Notes: generated from the letters alone by a model not told the origin. A stretch of DNA of 64,000 bases from an uncultured Halobacteriovorax sp. (GCA_913061265.1 CAJXVS010000001.1:558001-622000); one strand, 5' to 3'; shown: positions 52,683 to 61,848, counted from the stretch's first letter. Translations and numbers: made by a program.

Positions 52683-53360
52683 CTACCGAGCTCGAAGCTC
52701 CTGCTCCACAAACTTAACAGAACCATCATCACATGAACGGGCCTGGGCTCTAGTATGAGCGACCCCATGATATCTTCTATTAGTTGTGCTCGCTTTGGTA
52801 TGAATGAGGGCGCCGTCCATGAGGTAGGCTTCGAAGATGCCATCGTCGTTGGGATAGAACCATGCGGCTTCGAGTTTAATCATGCCGGAGGTTTTTAAGA
52901 TTCTAGCTTCGATCTTTTTTCCGCCAACTTCTTGGATGATTTCTGTTACTTCGTCGTTGAGGAGTTTTTCGCAGTAGTGAGAGAAAAAGCCGTGATCGTC
53001 GGTTAGGATCTCATCTATATAGCGGAAGAAGCTGCTGTTGAAATGAATGGGGCCTCGGCTTGGGACTTGGAGCCTGGCGGTGAAGTTTCCAAGGGAGGTG
53101 GCCCTTCTGCCGCAGACTTGCTCCTTTCCTTTGAAATCGAAGACGAGTTTATTGTTTTCAAAGCGGGAGAGGTATTCTCTTTTATCTCGTAAGAGTTCGC
53201 AGGCCTCGACGCCTATGAGTCTTTCTGGTTCAGTGAGAACTCTGTTGGTACTGAGGGCGTTACCGAAGGATAGTCCCTTCTCTTTATCGTCGTCGGCCTT
53301 ATTTTTTCCGCATGAAAAAAGGCTAACGAGAAGTAGGCAAAGAAGAGCTTTAGTCATCAT
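52683..53360 (-). CDS. Lipoprotein of unknown function
   Basis: Lipobox LLLVSLFSCGKNK near residue 17 marks a lipoprotein; about 205 mature residues have four cysteines (EACEL, EQVCGR, HYCEKL, RSCDDG). AGGA lies before the ATG. No family recognised. Confidence 0.75.
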   Translation of the reverse strand: MMTKALLCLLLVSLFSCGKNKADDDKEKGLSFGNALSTNRVLTEPERLIGVEACELLRDKREYLSRFENNKLVFDFKGKEQVCGRRATSLGNFTARLQVPSRGPIHFNSSFFRYIDEILTDDHGFFSHYCEKLLNDEVTEIIQEVGGKKIEARILKTSGMIKLEAAWFYPNDDGIFEAYLMDGALIHTKASTTNRRYHGVAHTRAQARSCDDGSVKFVEQELRAR

Positions 53361-53437
53361 GACAGATCCTTTAAGGGTTTTCTTTATTATAATAAAAGCT
53401 TAAATGGATCGGCAAATGCCCTAGAGCCCTATGGATA

Positions 53438-54040
53438 CTAGCGTTTTAAATCCGAGCGAAAGTGTTTGATTCTTTTTTTATTGTCTACGTACCAGATATC
53501 AAAAGAAGGGTCATCGTCTACTTGCCCGATGGCGTAGAAGCGGAAGCTTCCTTTCTTAAGGCATTTTTGTTTTTCAAATGATTTTCCAATTTTTTTCTCA
53601 ACGAGAACAACTCTTTCATAAACCCCGTGAAGGTTCAGAGTATTGGTTGGTGAGTTCTTGGCGATAAGATGCTTACAACTCTCTGGCACGCCAAAGTAAT
53701 AGAAATAAGACTCTTTCTTTCCTTGTTTGAAAATCTTGCGAAGATCGACTTCGTAGGATCCCGACTTCTTTTTTGATTTTACTAAGGCCTTGTATATTTT
53801 CTTAAGACCCTCTTTGGCGCCTTCAGTTCTTTTGGCGTAATCCGCTAGAGCCGCTTCTTTATTACAAAATCTCTGATTGGTGGGCTTCTTACAAAAATCT
53901 AAAAAAGTTCCCGCTACGCAGGCCGACTTTTCTTTTTCATTTCCTATATTGGCGCACTTTCTATTCACTTCTTTCATGAAGGCCTTCTCGCTAGAGAAAG
54001 CTATTAGAGGAAGTAATATCAAAGCTAGAAATAATTTCAT
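53438..54040 (-). CDS. Secreted cysteine-containing protein of unknown function
   Basis: Signal peptide (MKLFLALILLPLIAFSS). The mature part has a run of cysteines spaced NRKCANIGNEKEKSACVAGTFLDFCKK and RFCNKE, then a lysine-rich helix, then KIFKQGKKESYFYYFGVP. The ATG overlaps the stop of the PNK-phosphatase-like gene by one base (TAATG), so start 54040 is preferred over 54091. Confidence 0.65.
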   Translation of the reverse strand: MKLFLALILLPLIAFSSEKAFMKEVNRKCANIGNEKEKSACVAGTFLDFCKKPTNQRFCNKEAALADYAKRTEGAKEGLKKIYKALVKSKKKSGSYEVDLRKIFKQGKKESYFYYFGVPESCKHLIAKNSPTNTLNLHGVYERVVLVEKKIGKSFEKQKCLKKGSFRFYAIGQVDDDPSFDIWYVDNKKRIKHFRSDLKR

Positions 54041-54480
54041 TAAAAATCTCCTACGTCGCATTGAAGGCAAACAAGCCCTATCTCTCGCCACATCTTTACA
54101 ACCGAAGCTCTATCTTCAACGACAAAGAGAACTTCATACTTATCTTTTATCTGATCAACATAGATCTCTTTTTTAACATCAGAGTCTTCTCTACGATCAC
54201 TTTTTGGTCTCATAAAAAGTTCATCGACCTCAATTTTATGTTTTTTCATCCACTCGAGAGTTTCAGTTCTATAAGACTCTCCCCTTCCTGTGATGAAGAC
54301 TGTCTTATAACCTTTGTCTTTCATGGCGAGGATAAGATCCCTGCACCAAAGATTCAACTCATCATGGACCATGCCTTCATTAAAAGCTTTCCAGTCTTTT
54401 GTTTGAGCTTGAACGTGGTGAACCCTGTGATTCACGTCTGCTAAGGTTCCATCTATGTCGACTAGGATTGCTTTTTGCAT
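54040..54480 (-). CDS. HAD phosphatase like the 3'-phosphatase domain of T4 polynucleotide kinase
   Basis: Catalytic aspartates in ILVDIDGTLADVNHR, then VFITGRGESYRTETLEWM, ELFMRPKSDRREDSDVKKEIY and VEDRASVVKMWREIGLVCLQCDVGDF; this order and wording are those of the T4 Pnkp phosphatase family. The kinase half is absent (146 residues in total). Role: removal of 3'-phosphates from RNA or DNA ends, if the similarity holds. It shares TGATG with the PPC gene upstream, so the two are coupled. Confidence 0.85.
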   Translation of the reverse strand: MQKAILVDIDGTLADVNHRVHHVQAQTKDWKAFNEGMVHDELNLWCRDLILAMKDKGYKTVFITGRGESYRTETLEWMKKHKIEVDELFMRPKSDRREDSDVKKEIYVDQIKDKYEVLFVVEDRASVVKMWREIGLVCLQCDVGDF

Positions 54481-54914
54481 CAGTGTCCTGCTTTACAAAA
54501 ACTTAAAAGGTTTAGACCAATCTCTTTGTTAGGTAGGCGTTCTATATCAGCATTGAAAGGACGAAAGTTAATCTCGCAAGTAACGGCGACCTTAGCGCTA
54601 AAAAGATGACCGCCATAGGCGCGAAAGTCTTCTCCACCAAGAACTGTATGAATATGAAAGAAAGGTTTTCCTTCGAAGAAGGAAAGGTTTCCATCGAGGC
54701 TTAAAAGTTCTGCTTCGTCTTTGAACATCTTTCTGTCGTAGTGTTTGTTTGCTAGATGATAAAAGCCTAGCTCGCAGTCTTTTAAGGCGCCAATCCCTGA
54801 CATATGCCCGGACTTTAGGCCTTCTTTTGCGGCCCATTCTTCTAGGGTGCTAAAAAGATCTTCATCTTTATCTAAACGTAAAAACCAATTATCACCGTCT
54901 TTAAGTGCTTCCAT
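54480..54914 (-). CDS. PPC/DUF296-domain protein (AT-hook-associated domain)
   Basis: Segments LFSTLEEWAAKEGLKSGHMSGIGALKDCELGFYHL, LSLDGNLSFFEGKPFFHIHTVLG and YGGHLFSAKVAVTCE match the PPC fold. The start is at 54914 with GGAGG four bases upstream. Bacterial PPC proteins form trimers; function unproven, although plant ones bind DNA. It is followed directly by the PNK-phosphatase-like gene. Confidence 0.88.
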   Translation of the reverse strand: MEALKDGDNWFLRLDKDEDLFSTLEEWAAKEGLKSGHMSGIGALKDCELGFYHLANKHYDRKMFKDEAELLSLDGNLSFFEGKPFFHIHTVLGGEDFRAYGGHLFSAKVAVTCEINFRPFNADIERLPNKEIGLNLLSFCKAGH

Positions 54915-54939
54915 GAATCCTCCAAAATATGAGAATAGG

Positions 54940-55752
54940 TTACGGTGAGTAGGCCTTAATGTCATCTAAGCATTGAGAGCCGTAGAGGGTTTTATTGCCC
55001 TCTGTGACGAGGCCTTGGATAAACTGGAGAAGGTCTTGATTTCCTTCGTTCTGCCAGTACATAACGCAGTCAGAATTAGAACAGTGAGCCCCGTGAGCTT
55101 GGTCATGATGCTCGGTGACAGCGTCGACACCGTTAGCAACAACTCCTAAGGCGTGTCCCATTTCATGGACTAAGGTGGCCTGCTCACCGAATTTTACCAC
55201 AAGAGATTCATCACTAGGTCCAAGTTGTCTGATGGCGTCTTTAAAGATGGCGATGATAGTCGTTCCCGTGATGCTTACTCCAAGAACAGAGTTTGAGATT
55301 TGATCCCCTGAATTGTAAGCGCCCTTTAAGAACATGATGGTAAAGAAACTTGATGCCTCATCCGTAGGTGGAACTCCTAGGGTTTGTGCAAATTGAACAA
55401 TCTCCCCCGGTGTCCAGCTGTCTTTCTCTTGGGCAGTCACAAGGTTCATTTCATTCAATTCTTTAGGCACATTGACTTGGGTGTTTTGCGTTCTTACTTC
55501 GAAGATCTTCTTTAAGTTCTCTTCAAGTAATCCCCAAACTGGCTGGTCTCGGTTGTTCTTTCCAGCATATGGTTCTGCATTAGGTTCGTAGAAGACCCTA
55601 ACGTAGAGGTGTCTCATATTAGCGCCATAAAACTTATTAAGATTCTCTGGGGTTTGACTCTTATTGATCACCGAAGCAGAGGTAGGAACAAAGTCCGAAT
55701 CTCCACAGCTGATAATAAGAAAACTGAATATTAGGTAATAGAGGAATCTCAC
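54940..55752 (-). CDS. Lipoprotein zinc metallopeptidase candidate
   Basis: Lipobox LIFSFLIISCGDS. Zinc motif TLVHEMGHALGV near residue 195, then conserved His/Cys tail HGAHCSNSDCVMYW, reminiscent of archaemetzincin-type proteins (HExGHxxG with CxNxxCVM). GTG start at 55752. It lies 25 bases from the MFS-acyltransferase fusion on the same strand. Substrate unknown. Confidence 0.78.
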   Translation of the reverse strand: MRFLYYLIFSFLIISCGDSDFVPTSASVINKSQTPENLNKFYGANMRHLYVRVFYEPNAEPYAGKNNRDQPVWGLLEENLKKIFEVRTQNTQVNVPKELNEMNLVTAQEKDSWTPGEIVQFAQTLGVPPTDEASSFFTIMFLKGAYNSGDQISNSVLGVSITGTTIIAIFKDAIRQLGPSDESLVVKFGEQATLVHEMGHALGVVANGVDAVTEHHDQAHGAHCSNSDCVMYWQNEGNQDLLQFIQGLVTEGNKTLYGSQCLDDIKAYSP

Positions 55753-55776
55753 CCCATCTTATCGACAGATTAGGCC

Positions 55777-57678
55777 TTATTCTTGACCTGAAGGGGCATC
55801 TAATTGACCATTGTTTCGATAGTCTGAAACGCCTGAAATCATTATCTTTTCGGCCATCTTAGAAGTGTAGTCCTCAGGCTTTATGGGAGGATGAAAGGTG
55901 ACCTTAACGGATCTTCTCTTAAAGAGGTTTGGCATCTTAAAGACAACTTTTCCTCCGTGATAGCTAAAGATTGAGCCCCATAAACCATCAAGGCTAACAA
56001 GAACCACGGGAACTTTATTTTCTTTTAGGATCTTAAGGATGCCTGGTTGAAACTTTCTCATCTTTCCATCACGAGTAATCCAGCCTTCAGGGAAGATGCC
56101 AAGAGTCGCCCCTTCCCTAAGATGATCGCCAATCTTATCAAAGGCCTTCTTTAAAACTTCCGGGTCTTCTTTCTTAGTCGCGATAGGAACAAGCTTTGCT
56201 TGGCTAAACCAGAAGGGCCCAGTTGGAAGATAATAATAATTATAATCAATCACAAATCTAATAGGCTCTTTTAAAGTTCCCATCAAGATAACCCAATCAA
56301 CAAAACTAATATGATTACTGGCCAAGATAAAAGGACCAGCGGGAACATGCTCTTGTCCTACAACTTCAACTTTATAAAAAACTTTCGAGAGGATCTTCAT
56401 CCAAAAACGAGCGGCGTATTCTGAGTAGAACCAATAAACAATATAGCTAACAATAATATGAAGGATTCCTAGGACTAAACAAACAAAAGGAATTCCTTGA
56501 GGCACTAAAAGCATGACAACCACAGAGGCCGATACCATAAATAAAGCGTTCCAAATATTGTTTCCAGCAATGGTTCTTGCAAGGACTCCGGGGTCAGAGA
56601 TTTCTTGCACGTAAGTCATCTGAGGTACCGTGTACATGCCACCAAAGACAGAGATCATAAAGAGGTCAAAGACAGCTCTAAAGGCTGCGGGTTGAGTAAA
56701 GAATTCGGAGAGGCCTACAAGCTCTGTGGGCTTAATATAGCCTCTTGGCATAAAATAAAGATCGATCAAAAAGATCCCCATAAGCACACCGGCCGTAGGA
56801 ACAACTCCAATTTCAACTTTCTTATCAGAGATCTTGGCCACGATAAAAGAGCCAACTCCCATACCAACTGTAAAAAGCGCCAAGAAAAGTGTGGCCACTG
56901 TTTTATCCCCGCCTAGAACATCCTTACTTAAGGTAGGAAGGATTGAGAGGATAGCGGCCCCCATAAACCAAAACCAAGAAATACCAAGAACCGTTTTGAA
57001 GATCTTCTTATCCTTAGTGGTGATCTTGAGGATCTCCCAAGTGGGGCGAAAGAAGGTATAATCAACCTTAATTTCAGGATAAATAACCCCGACTTTATTA
57101 ATAAATTGAGAAGTTAAGATACCAACACCACTAAAGAAACTAAGCCCGATAGCGATAGGAACGACAAAGTTCTCAAGAGGAATACTTCCCCCCATGATAG
57201 TTCCGACTAAGATAGCGATAAAGGTTCCGGTGCTTACAAAGGCATTCGCTAGGACTAGTTCTTTATCTTTAATAAGAGCGGGAATGATTCCGTATTTTAG
57301 AGGCCCAAAGAAGGCCGACTGAGTTCCCATACAAAAGAGAACGAAGAAAAGCATTTGAAAGTTTTCTAAATAAAACCCAAGAGAGGCCACGCACATGATC
57401 AGAAATTCTGTGATCTTTGTGACCTTAATGACTGTGGCCTTTTCATACTTGTCGGCAATCTGTCCTGCCGTTGCTGAGAATAAAAAGAAAGGCAGGATAA
57501 AGATACCACCGGCCGCCGGGACTAACATGGCCGCGTCTAGGCCCCAAAGTGAGACACCTTGGTAGGCAATAAGAATGACCATAGCATTCTTAAAGAAGTT
57601 ATCATTCAAGGCCCCAAAGAATTGAGTCCAGAATAAGGGCCAAAAGCGCCTGTCGTTTGTTATGTAGTTTAAGCTCAC
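55777..57678 (-). CDS. MFS transporter fused to PlsC-type acyltransferase
   Basis: Residues 1-420: twelve predicted helices of an MFS exporter like LplT (FWTQFFGALNDNFFKNAMVI, QSAFFGPLKYGIIPALI). Residues about 430-620: glycerolphosphate acyltransferase with the HX4D block SNHISFVDWVILMG and FPEGWITRDGKMRKF. This LplT-PlsC/Aas-like layout imports lysophospholipid and re-acylates it. The usual acyl-ACP synthetase part is absent. GTG start. Confidence 0.9.
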   Translation of the reverse strand: MSLNYITNDRRFWPLFWTQFFGALNDNFFKNAMVILIAYQGVSLWGLDAAMLVPAAGGIFILPFFLFSATAGQIADKYEKATVIKVTKITEFLIMCVASLGFYLENFQMLFFVLFCMGTQSAFFGPLKYGIIPALIKDKELVLANAFVSTGTFIAILVGTIMGGSIPLENFVVPIAIGLSFFSGVGILTSQFINKVGVIYPEIKVDYTFFRPTWEILKITTKDKKIFKTVLGISWFWFMGAAILSILPTLSKDVLGGDKTVATLFLALFTVGMGVGSFIVAKISDKKVEIGVVPTAGVLMGIFLIDLYFMPRGYIKPTELVGLSEFFTQPAAFRAVFDLFMISVFGGMYTVPQMTYVQEISDPGVLARTIAGNNIWNALFMVSASVVVMLLVPQGIPFVCLVLGILHIIVSYIVYWFYSEYAARFWMKILSKVFYKVEVVGQEHVPAGPFILASNHISFVDWVILMGTLKEPIRFVIDYNYYYLPTGPFWFSQAKLVPIATKKEDPEVLKKAFDKIGDHLREGATLGIFPEGWITRDGKMRKFQPGILKILKENKVPVVLVSLDGLWGSIFSYHGGKVVFKMPNLFKRRSVKVTFHPPIKPEDYTSKMAEKIMISGVSDYRNNGQLDAPSGQE

Positions 57679-57764
57679 TGAATTATTTTAAGGGTATTCT
57701 CTTGAATGTGCCAAATTCCTTTTTAGCCATCAGCTTAAAACGCGATGCCCAAAAAGATATATGC

Positions 57765-58268
57765 TTATTTGTATTCTACGTCTTTGATTCCAACCACTCC
57801 GAGGAAGGCAACTTTCTTCACGATGAAGTTCATCTTAGTGATGGCCCTCCCACGGCTGAAAAGCTTCCACTTCGTGCCATCAAAATCAACCTTGATCTGG
57901 CTGCTAATTCTTTTTCCGGTAGCACCGTTATAAAGCATATCGAGAGTAAAGTGACCTCCACGGTCGACTTCAAAGTCATTACTTCTTAAGACGATGACTT
58001 TGTACTTTCCTTCCTTTTCTTCTTTGAGAACGACTCCATTTTCACCGAGTTCCTCTACGAGAAAGTTCTTACTAGAATTATCGGCATGATCAAAGAGCCT
58101 CATCCCAGTCGCCTTCCCTTCATCGTCTAAGATTAAGAAAAGTCTTCCATTAAGAGCGTCGTGATTGTTCGTCACCTTTGCTAGAAGAACTTCAGCGCCC
58201 ATGGCCTGCCCTGCCATCATTCCTAGAGCCAAACAAATTACTGCTGCTGAACGAACCATCCTATTCAT
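57765..58268 (-). CDS. Secreted protein of unknown function
   Basis: Signal peptide (MNRMVRSAAVICLALGMMAGQAMG) with GGAGG before the ATG at 58268; the earlier frame from 58307 lacks a site. Mature protein about 145 residues, beta-rich (FTLDMLYNGATGKRISSQIKVDF, KMNFIVKKVAFLGVVGI). Function not recognised. Confidence 0.7.
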   Translation of the reverse strand: MNRMVRSAAVICLALGMMAGQAMGAEVLLAKVTNNHDALNGRLFLILDDEGKATGMRLFDHADNSSKNFLVEELGENGVVLKEEKEGKYKVIVLRSNDFEVDRGGHFTLDMLYNGATGKRISSQIKVDFDGTKWKLFSRGRAITKMNFIVKKVAFLGVVGIKDVEYK

Positions 58269-58430
58269 ACTTAACCTCCGTAAAGTAATAGAGCTCGAGA
58301 TTCCCAAGAAGCCTTCACTATGGACAGGAATTGGTAAGGATTACACGGTCCTGTATTTTCTCAAACTTAACGTAACGCAGCAGCGCTATCTCCTTGAAGT
58401 TTTGTATCATCAGTTTTAATACTTTCTTAC

Positions 58431-59066
58431 ATGTATAAGCTCTACCACTATGTCCATTGTCCTTTTTGCGTTCGAGTTAGAATGGCGGCCGGTTTTCTGG
58501 CCCTTTCTTTTGAAAGCATCGTGCTTCCTTATAATGACGAGGCCACTCCCCTTTCTTTAATGAATAAAAAGATGCTTCCCATCTTTGAGTTTGCTGAGGG
58601 GGATTTAAGTAATGAAAGCTTAGATATTATTAAACGCTTGGATGTTAATGACCTTCTTCAAAATAATAAATCTTCAGAAGAGGAGCTCGATTCTCTTCTA
58701 GCAAAGATAGGAAGTGATCTTCATTCTCTTTGCATGCCCTACTGGATGTTTACGCCAGAGTTTAATAGTGAAAGCCGAGAGTATTTTCAAACAAAGAAAG
58801 AAGTTAAAAGAGGGCCTTTTAAAAAGCTTATTCAAGATAAAGAAATTTATCTATTAGGCTTAGAAAAAACCCTTTTAGAAGTAGAGACTAAGCTGACTCC
58901 TTTTTATAAAGGAGATAAACTCACCATCACCGATATCATGCTTGCCTCTCATCTTTGGGGGATGTACATCTTTCCTGAATTTCAGTTCTCCACAAAGATG
59001 CATTCCTATCTTCAGGAAGTGAAGAAGCAAACGAGCTTTGAATATCATGAAGACTTCTGGAACTAA
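58431..59066 (+). CDS. grxB: Glutaredoxin 2
   Basis: Active site CPFC at residues 9-13 (HCPFCVRVRMAA), cis-proline region KMLPIFEF and the C-terminal GST-like helical domain. Length 211 is normal for GrxB. It reduces protein disulfides with glutathione. It is divergent from the secreted-protein gene to its left. Confidence 0.93.
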   Translation: MYKLYHYVHCPFCVRVRMAAGFLALSFESIVLPYNDEATPLSLMNKKMLPIFEFAEGDLSNESLDIIKRLDVNDLLQNNKSSEEELDSLLAKIGSDLHSLCMPYWMFTPEFNSESREYFQTKKEVKRGPFKKLIQDKEIYLLGLEKTLLEVETKLTPFYKGDKLTITDIMLASHLWGMYIFPEFQFSTKMHSYLQEVKKQTSFEYHEDFWN

Positions 59067-59068
59067 TC

Positions 59069-59947
59069 CTAGAAGATTAAGAAGTTCATTCCAAAAGCAA
59101 AAAAGATCAGGGATACCAATAAGTACTTAGAGGGAAATTTCTTCTCCACTAAGCATTCAACAATATTTGAAAAGATCGTCCCGGTAATAGCGACTCCAGC
59201 AAGAGAGGCTAAGTGCGCCTTTTGAACTGCGTGAAGATAAAGCGCTAGGGAGAGATAGGTTCCAAGGAAGCCCCCAAGGATCACCATAAAACGGTTCTTT
59301 AAATTAAGTTCTTTAAATTGATTGAGAATATTATATGGCCTGACTCTAGAGAGGAACAAAAAGAAAACCACAGCGCCTAAACAGCGGTAGAAGTTCCCTT
59401 CCAAGGAAGAAATCTCAGGATTATTGTCAAAGGTATAACGGGTGATGATAAGCCCTGTGGCATCAAGTAAAATCCCACCAAGGGCCAAAGCGATTCCAGT
59501 TGCCTGCCATTTCTTATCTTTCTTAAAGCCTTCTAGTGAAGTGATAGCCACGCAAAGAATAAAGAAAAAGATGGCAAGGAACTTTCTAGAATCAAGCATT
59601 TGATCAAAGGCAAAGTAGCTCATGATCCCAAGGATTAAGGGCTGAAAAGAAAAAAGGATTAAGGTTCTCCCAGCTCCTAGAGCGCTAAAGGCCTTGAGAA
59701 GAAGGATGTCTCCGATCCCGAGTCCAATAGTTCCAGAGAGAAGAAAAAGGCAGACCCATGAGAATTGAATATCATGCCACATACCAGTTAGGCTGATAGT
59801 CAGCCCAAATCCAATAAGCCCTACGATGGCCTTAAAGAAGTTCATCCAAGTACTAGAGAACCTTCTTGCATAGTGTGTGAATATCTGTGAGCCAAAGGCA
59901 AAACTTAAGTTTGCACCTAGGGCCAGGTATAATACCGTTGGTTCCAA
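59069..59947 (-). CDS. EamA/DMT-superfamily transporter
   Basis: Ten hydrophobic helices in two five-helix halves; loop LALGANLSFAFGSQIFTHY and LSGTIGLGIGDILLLKAFSALGAGRT. TTG start with AAGGGA upstream. DMT members export metabolites or drugs. Substrate unknown. Confidence 0.88.
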   Translation of the reverse strand: MEPTVLYLALGANLSFAFGSQIFTHYARRFSSTWMNFFKAIVGLIGFGLTISLTGMWHDIQFSWVCLFLLSGTIGLGIGDILLLKAFSALGAGRTLILFSFQPLILGIMSYFAFDQMLDSRKFLAIFFFILCVAITSLEGFKKDKKWQATGIALALGGILLDATGLIITRYTFDNNPEISSLEGNFYRCLGAVVFFLFLSRVRPYNILNQFKELNLKNRFMVILGGFLGTYLSLALYLHAVQKAHLASLAGVAITGTIFSNIVECLVEKKFPSKYLLVSLIFFAFGMNFLIF

Positions 59948-59992
59948 TTATCTTCCCTTGAATTCTTCTTTAATCATTACCATAATCTCTCT

Positions 59993-60595
59993 ATGGATAT
60001 CGATAAAAATCTAAAAAAGATTCGCCCCTTTACGGCGCCCCCAAAGCAGGACTATGTAAATTTTGTTGTTCCTAAGCTACCTCTAGACATAGAAATTGGT
60101 TGTGGGGTGGGATTGCACCCCATTCTTTATCAAGGGCAGCATCCTGAGCGCTGCTTGGTTGCTTTAGAGCATACCAAGGAAAAGTTTGATAAGTTCTACA
60201 GAAGATTTATCAATCATGGATCTCCAGAGAACCTAATCCCTGTCCACGCCAACGGGATCTCATGGGTTAGTCAGCAGCTTCCAAATGAATCAGTGGATCA
60301 GTTCTTCTTTCTCTATCCAAATCCAAACCCAAAACCTGGGGATCTTAATAAGCGTTGGTATGCCATGCCTTTTATGCAAAGGGTGCTTGAGGTTCTCAAG
60401 AAGGATGGAAAGATTACATTAGCGACTAACGAGGGTTTTTATAAAGACGAGGCCTTGGATTATTTTATAAACCATTGGAAGTTAAAACTTGTTGAAAAGA
60501 TCCACTTAGATTCAAGCTTCAAGCCACGAACTCATTTTGAAAAGAAATACTTAGCACGAGGAGAGGCCTGTTTTAATTTAGTTTTTTCTAAATAA
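59993..60595 (+). CDS. TrmB-like SAM-dependent methyltransferase, variant motif
   Basis: SAM-binding DIEIGCGVGLHPILY and a LPNESVDQFFFLYPNPNPKPGDLNKRWYAMPFMQRVLEV block, as in tRNA (guanine-N7) methyltransferase. The canonical FPDPWPKKRH is changed to YPNPNPKPGDLNKR, so either a paralogue or a different substrate. Its stop overlaps the stop of the receiver gene by 8 bases. Confidence 0.75.
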   Translation: MDIDKNLKKIRPFTAPPKQDYVNFVVPKLPLDIEIGCGVGLHPILYQGQHPERCLVALEHTKEKFDKFYRRFINHGSPENLIPVHANGISWVSQQLPNESVDQFFFLYPNPNPKPGDLNKRWYAMPFMQRVLEVLKKDGKITLATNEGFYKDEALDYFINHWKLKLVEKIHLDSSFKPRTHFEKKYLARGEACFNLVFSK

Positions 60596-60953
60596 ACTTT
60601 TGCTCTACCATTTGAACAACTTCGCTAATATCGAAAGGCTTAAAAATAATCGCTTCTATACCTAAGACCTTAAGCTCATTGCCCGTGTAGTCGGCAAAAC
60701 CAGTAATTAAATAGATGGGTATATTTGATTTAGTATCTTTTATACTTTTAACTAACTCTACGCCGTCACCGTCAGGCATGCGAATATCAGATATAACGGC
60801 ATCGACTCCACCTTTCTTAAAAAGCTCAATCGCTTTATTGCCACTTTCAGCTTCTATTACAGTGGCGCCATTATCCATGAACTCTTCTTTAAAGAGCTCT
60901 CTGATTCCTTCTTCATCGTCTACGACTAGAATTGTCTTTCCTGTTAAGGACAT
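60588..60953 (-). CDS. Single-domain response regulator (CheY-like receiver)
   Basis: Acidic pair VDDEEGI, phosphoacceptor Asp in AVISDIRMPDGDGVEL, Thr/Lys partners in YLITGF and FKPFD. No output domain. GAGGTG precedes the ATG. No kinase is adjacent, so it works with a remote histidine kinase. Confidence 0.93.
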   Translation of the reverse strand: MSLTGKTILVVDDEEGIRELFKEEFMDNGATVIEAESGNKAIELFKKGGVDAVISDIRMPDGDGVELVKSIKDTKSNIPIYLITGFADYTGNELKVLGIEAIIFKPFDISEVVQMVEQKFI

Positions 60954-61078
60954 TTATTCACCTCTTAAATAGCTTTTCTTTATTATACGCATGAATTCCA
61001 CTTCTCCAAACTCTTTATAACTCAGTATTTTAGTCAGGTTTCATAATAAGGCAATGCTGCAAATCTTGCTCTCTGCCC

Positions 61079-61100
61079 TTTTCTCAGGGTTCTGAGAAAA
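61079..61100. promoter_or_regulatory. Perfect 9-bp hairpin upstream of the 3D-domain gene
   Basis: TTTTCTCAG (61079-61087) and CTGAGAAAA (61092-61100) with a GGTT loop, ending 31 bases before the ATG. There is no T-tract beyond it on either strand. Operator or mRNA leader hairpin candidate. Confidence 0.4.
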
Positions 61101-61131
61101 TAGAAGAAAGTTAATTTTTGCCGGAGTTCAT

Positions 61132-61848
61132 ATGAGATCACTAATCGTTGCTATCTTCCTTATCCTCTTAGTTCAATTTCAGGCGCAAGCAAACTCTAGA
61201 GTTCATTTGAAGTCACGAGATATGATCGAACTCCCAAAGCTTCTCCCTACCACTTATCATATTGCTAACGAAGAGAAGACCAACTGCAAAGGTAAGTACC
61301 GCTCGAGAAGATATAGTGGATCTGAGAGGACTAATATCCTAACTCCTAGAGGAACAAAGATAGCAAGGGTCTGCTCTCGCTTTGCTGCAGTCTTGGCCAT
61401 GGAAGGAACTGGAATTCTCTCTAGCGCCAATGGTGGACATACTGTGAACTGGGCCTCGAACTACCGTTATAAAGTCATGAAGAAATGTAAGTATGGTCTT
61501 GGAGTAAAAGGGCTTTGCCTACTACCTTTTCATACTATTGCCGCTGATAATAAAGTCCACCGCGCAGGAGATATAATCTATATTCCTTTTGTAAAACAGG
61601 CCAATATCACTCTTCCCGATGGAAGCATTCATAGCGGGCTCTTTCAAGTGAGAGATACAGGCGGCGCCTTTCAAGGGGTGGGAGCAAAACGAGTTGACCT
61701 CTTTGTTCATACTCAAAATGATCAAGAGAATATCTTCTTAAAAAAGAACATCCATAAGCCCAATTCATTTCAGGCTTTTAAGCTAATAGATGAGTCAAAA
61801 GATCAGGCCATCACTTATTTAAAAGAGAAATTCCCCGACATCTACTAA
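61132..61848 (+). CDS. Secreted 3D-domain protein (MltA-C-terminal-type double-psi barrel)
   Basis: Signal peptide (MRSLIVAIFLILLVQFQAQA). The C-terminal HSGLFQVRDTGGAFQGVGAKRVDLFVHTQ contains the three aspartates (RDTGG, RVDLF) of the 3D domain, known from lytic transglycosylase MltA and spore proteins. Cysteines KTNCKGK and VCSRF may be linked. Inference: peptidoglycan binding or cleavage. GGAG precedes the ATG. Confidence 0.8.
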   Translation: MRSLIVAIFLILLVQFQAQANSRVHLKSRDMIELPKLLPTTYHIANEEKTNCKGKYRSRRYSGSERTNILTPRGTKIARVCSRFAAVLAMEGTGILSSANGGHTVNWASNYRYKVMKKCKYGLGVKGLCLLPFHTIAADNKVHRAGDIIYIPFVKQANITLPDGSIHSGLFQVRDTGGAFQGVGAKRVDLFVHTQNDQENIFLKKNIHKPNSFQAFKLIDESKDQAITYLKEKFPDIY

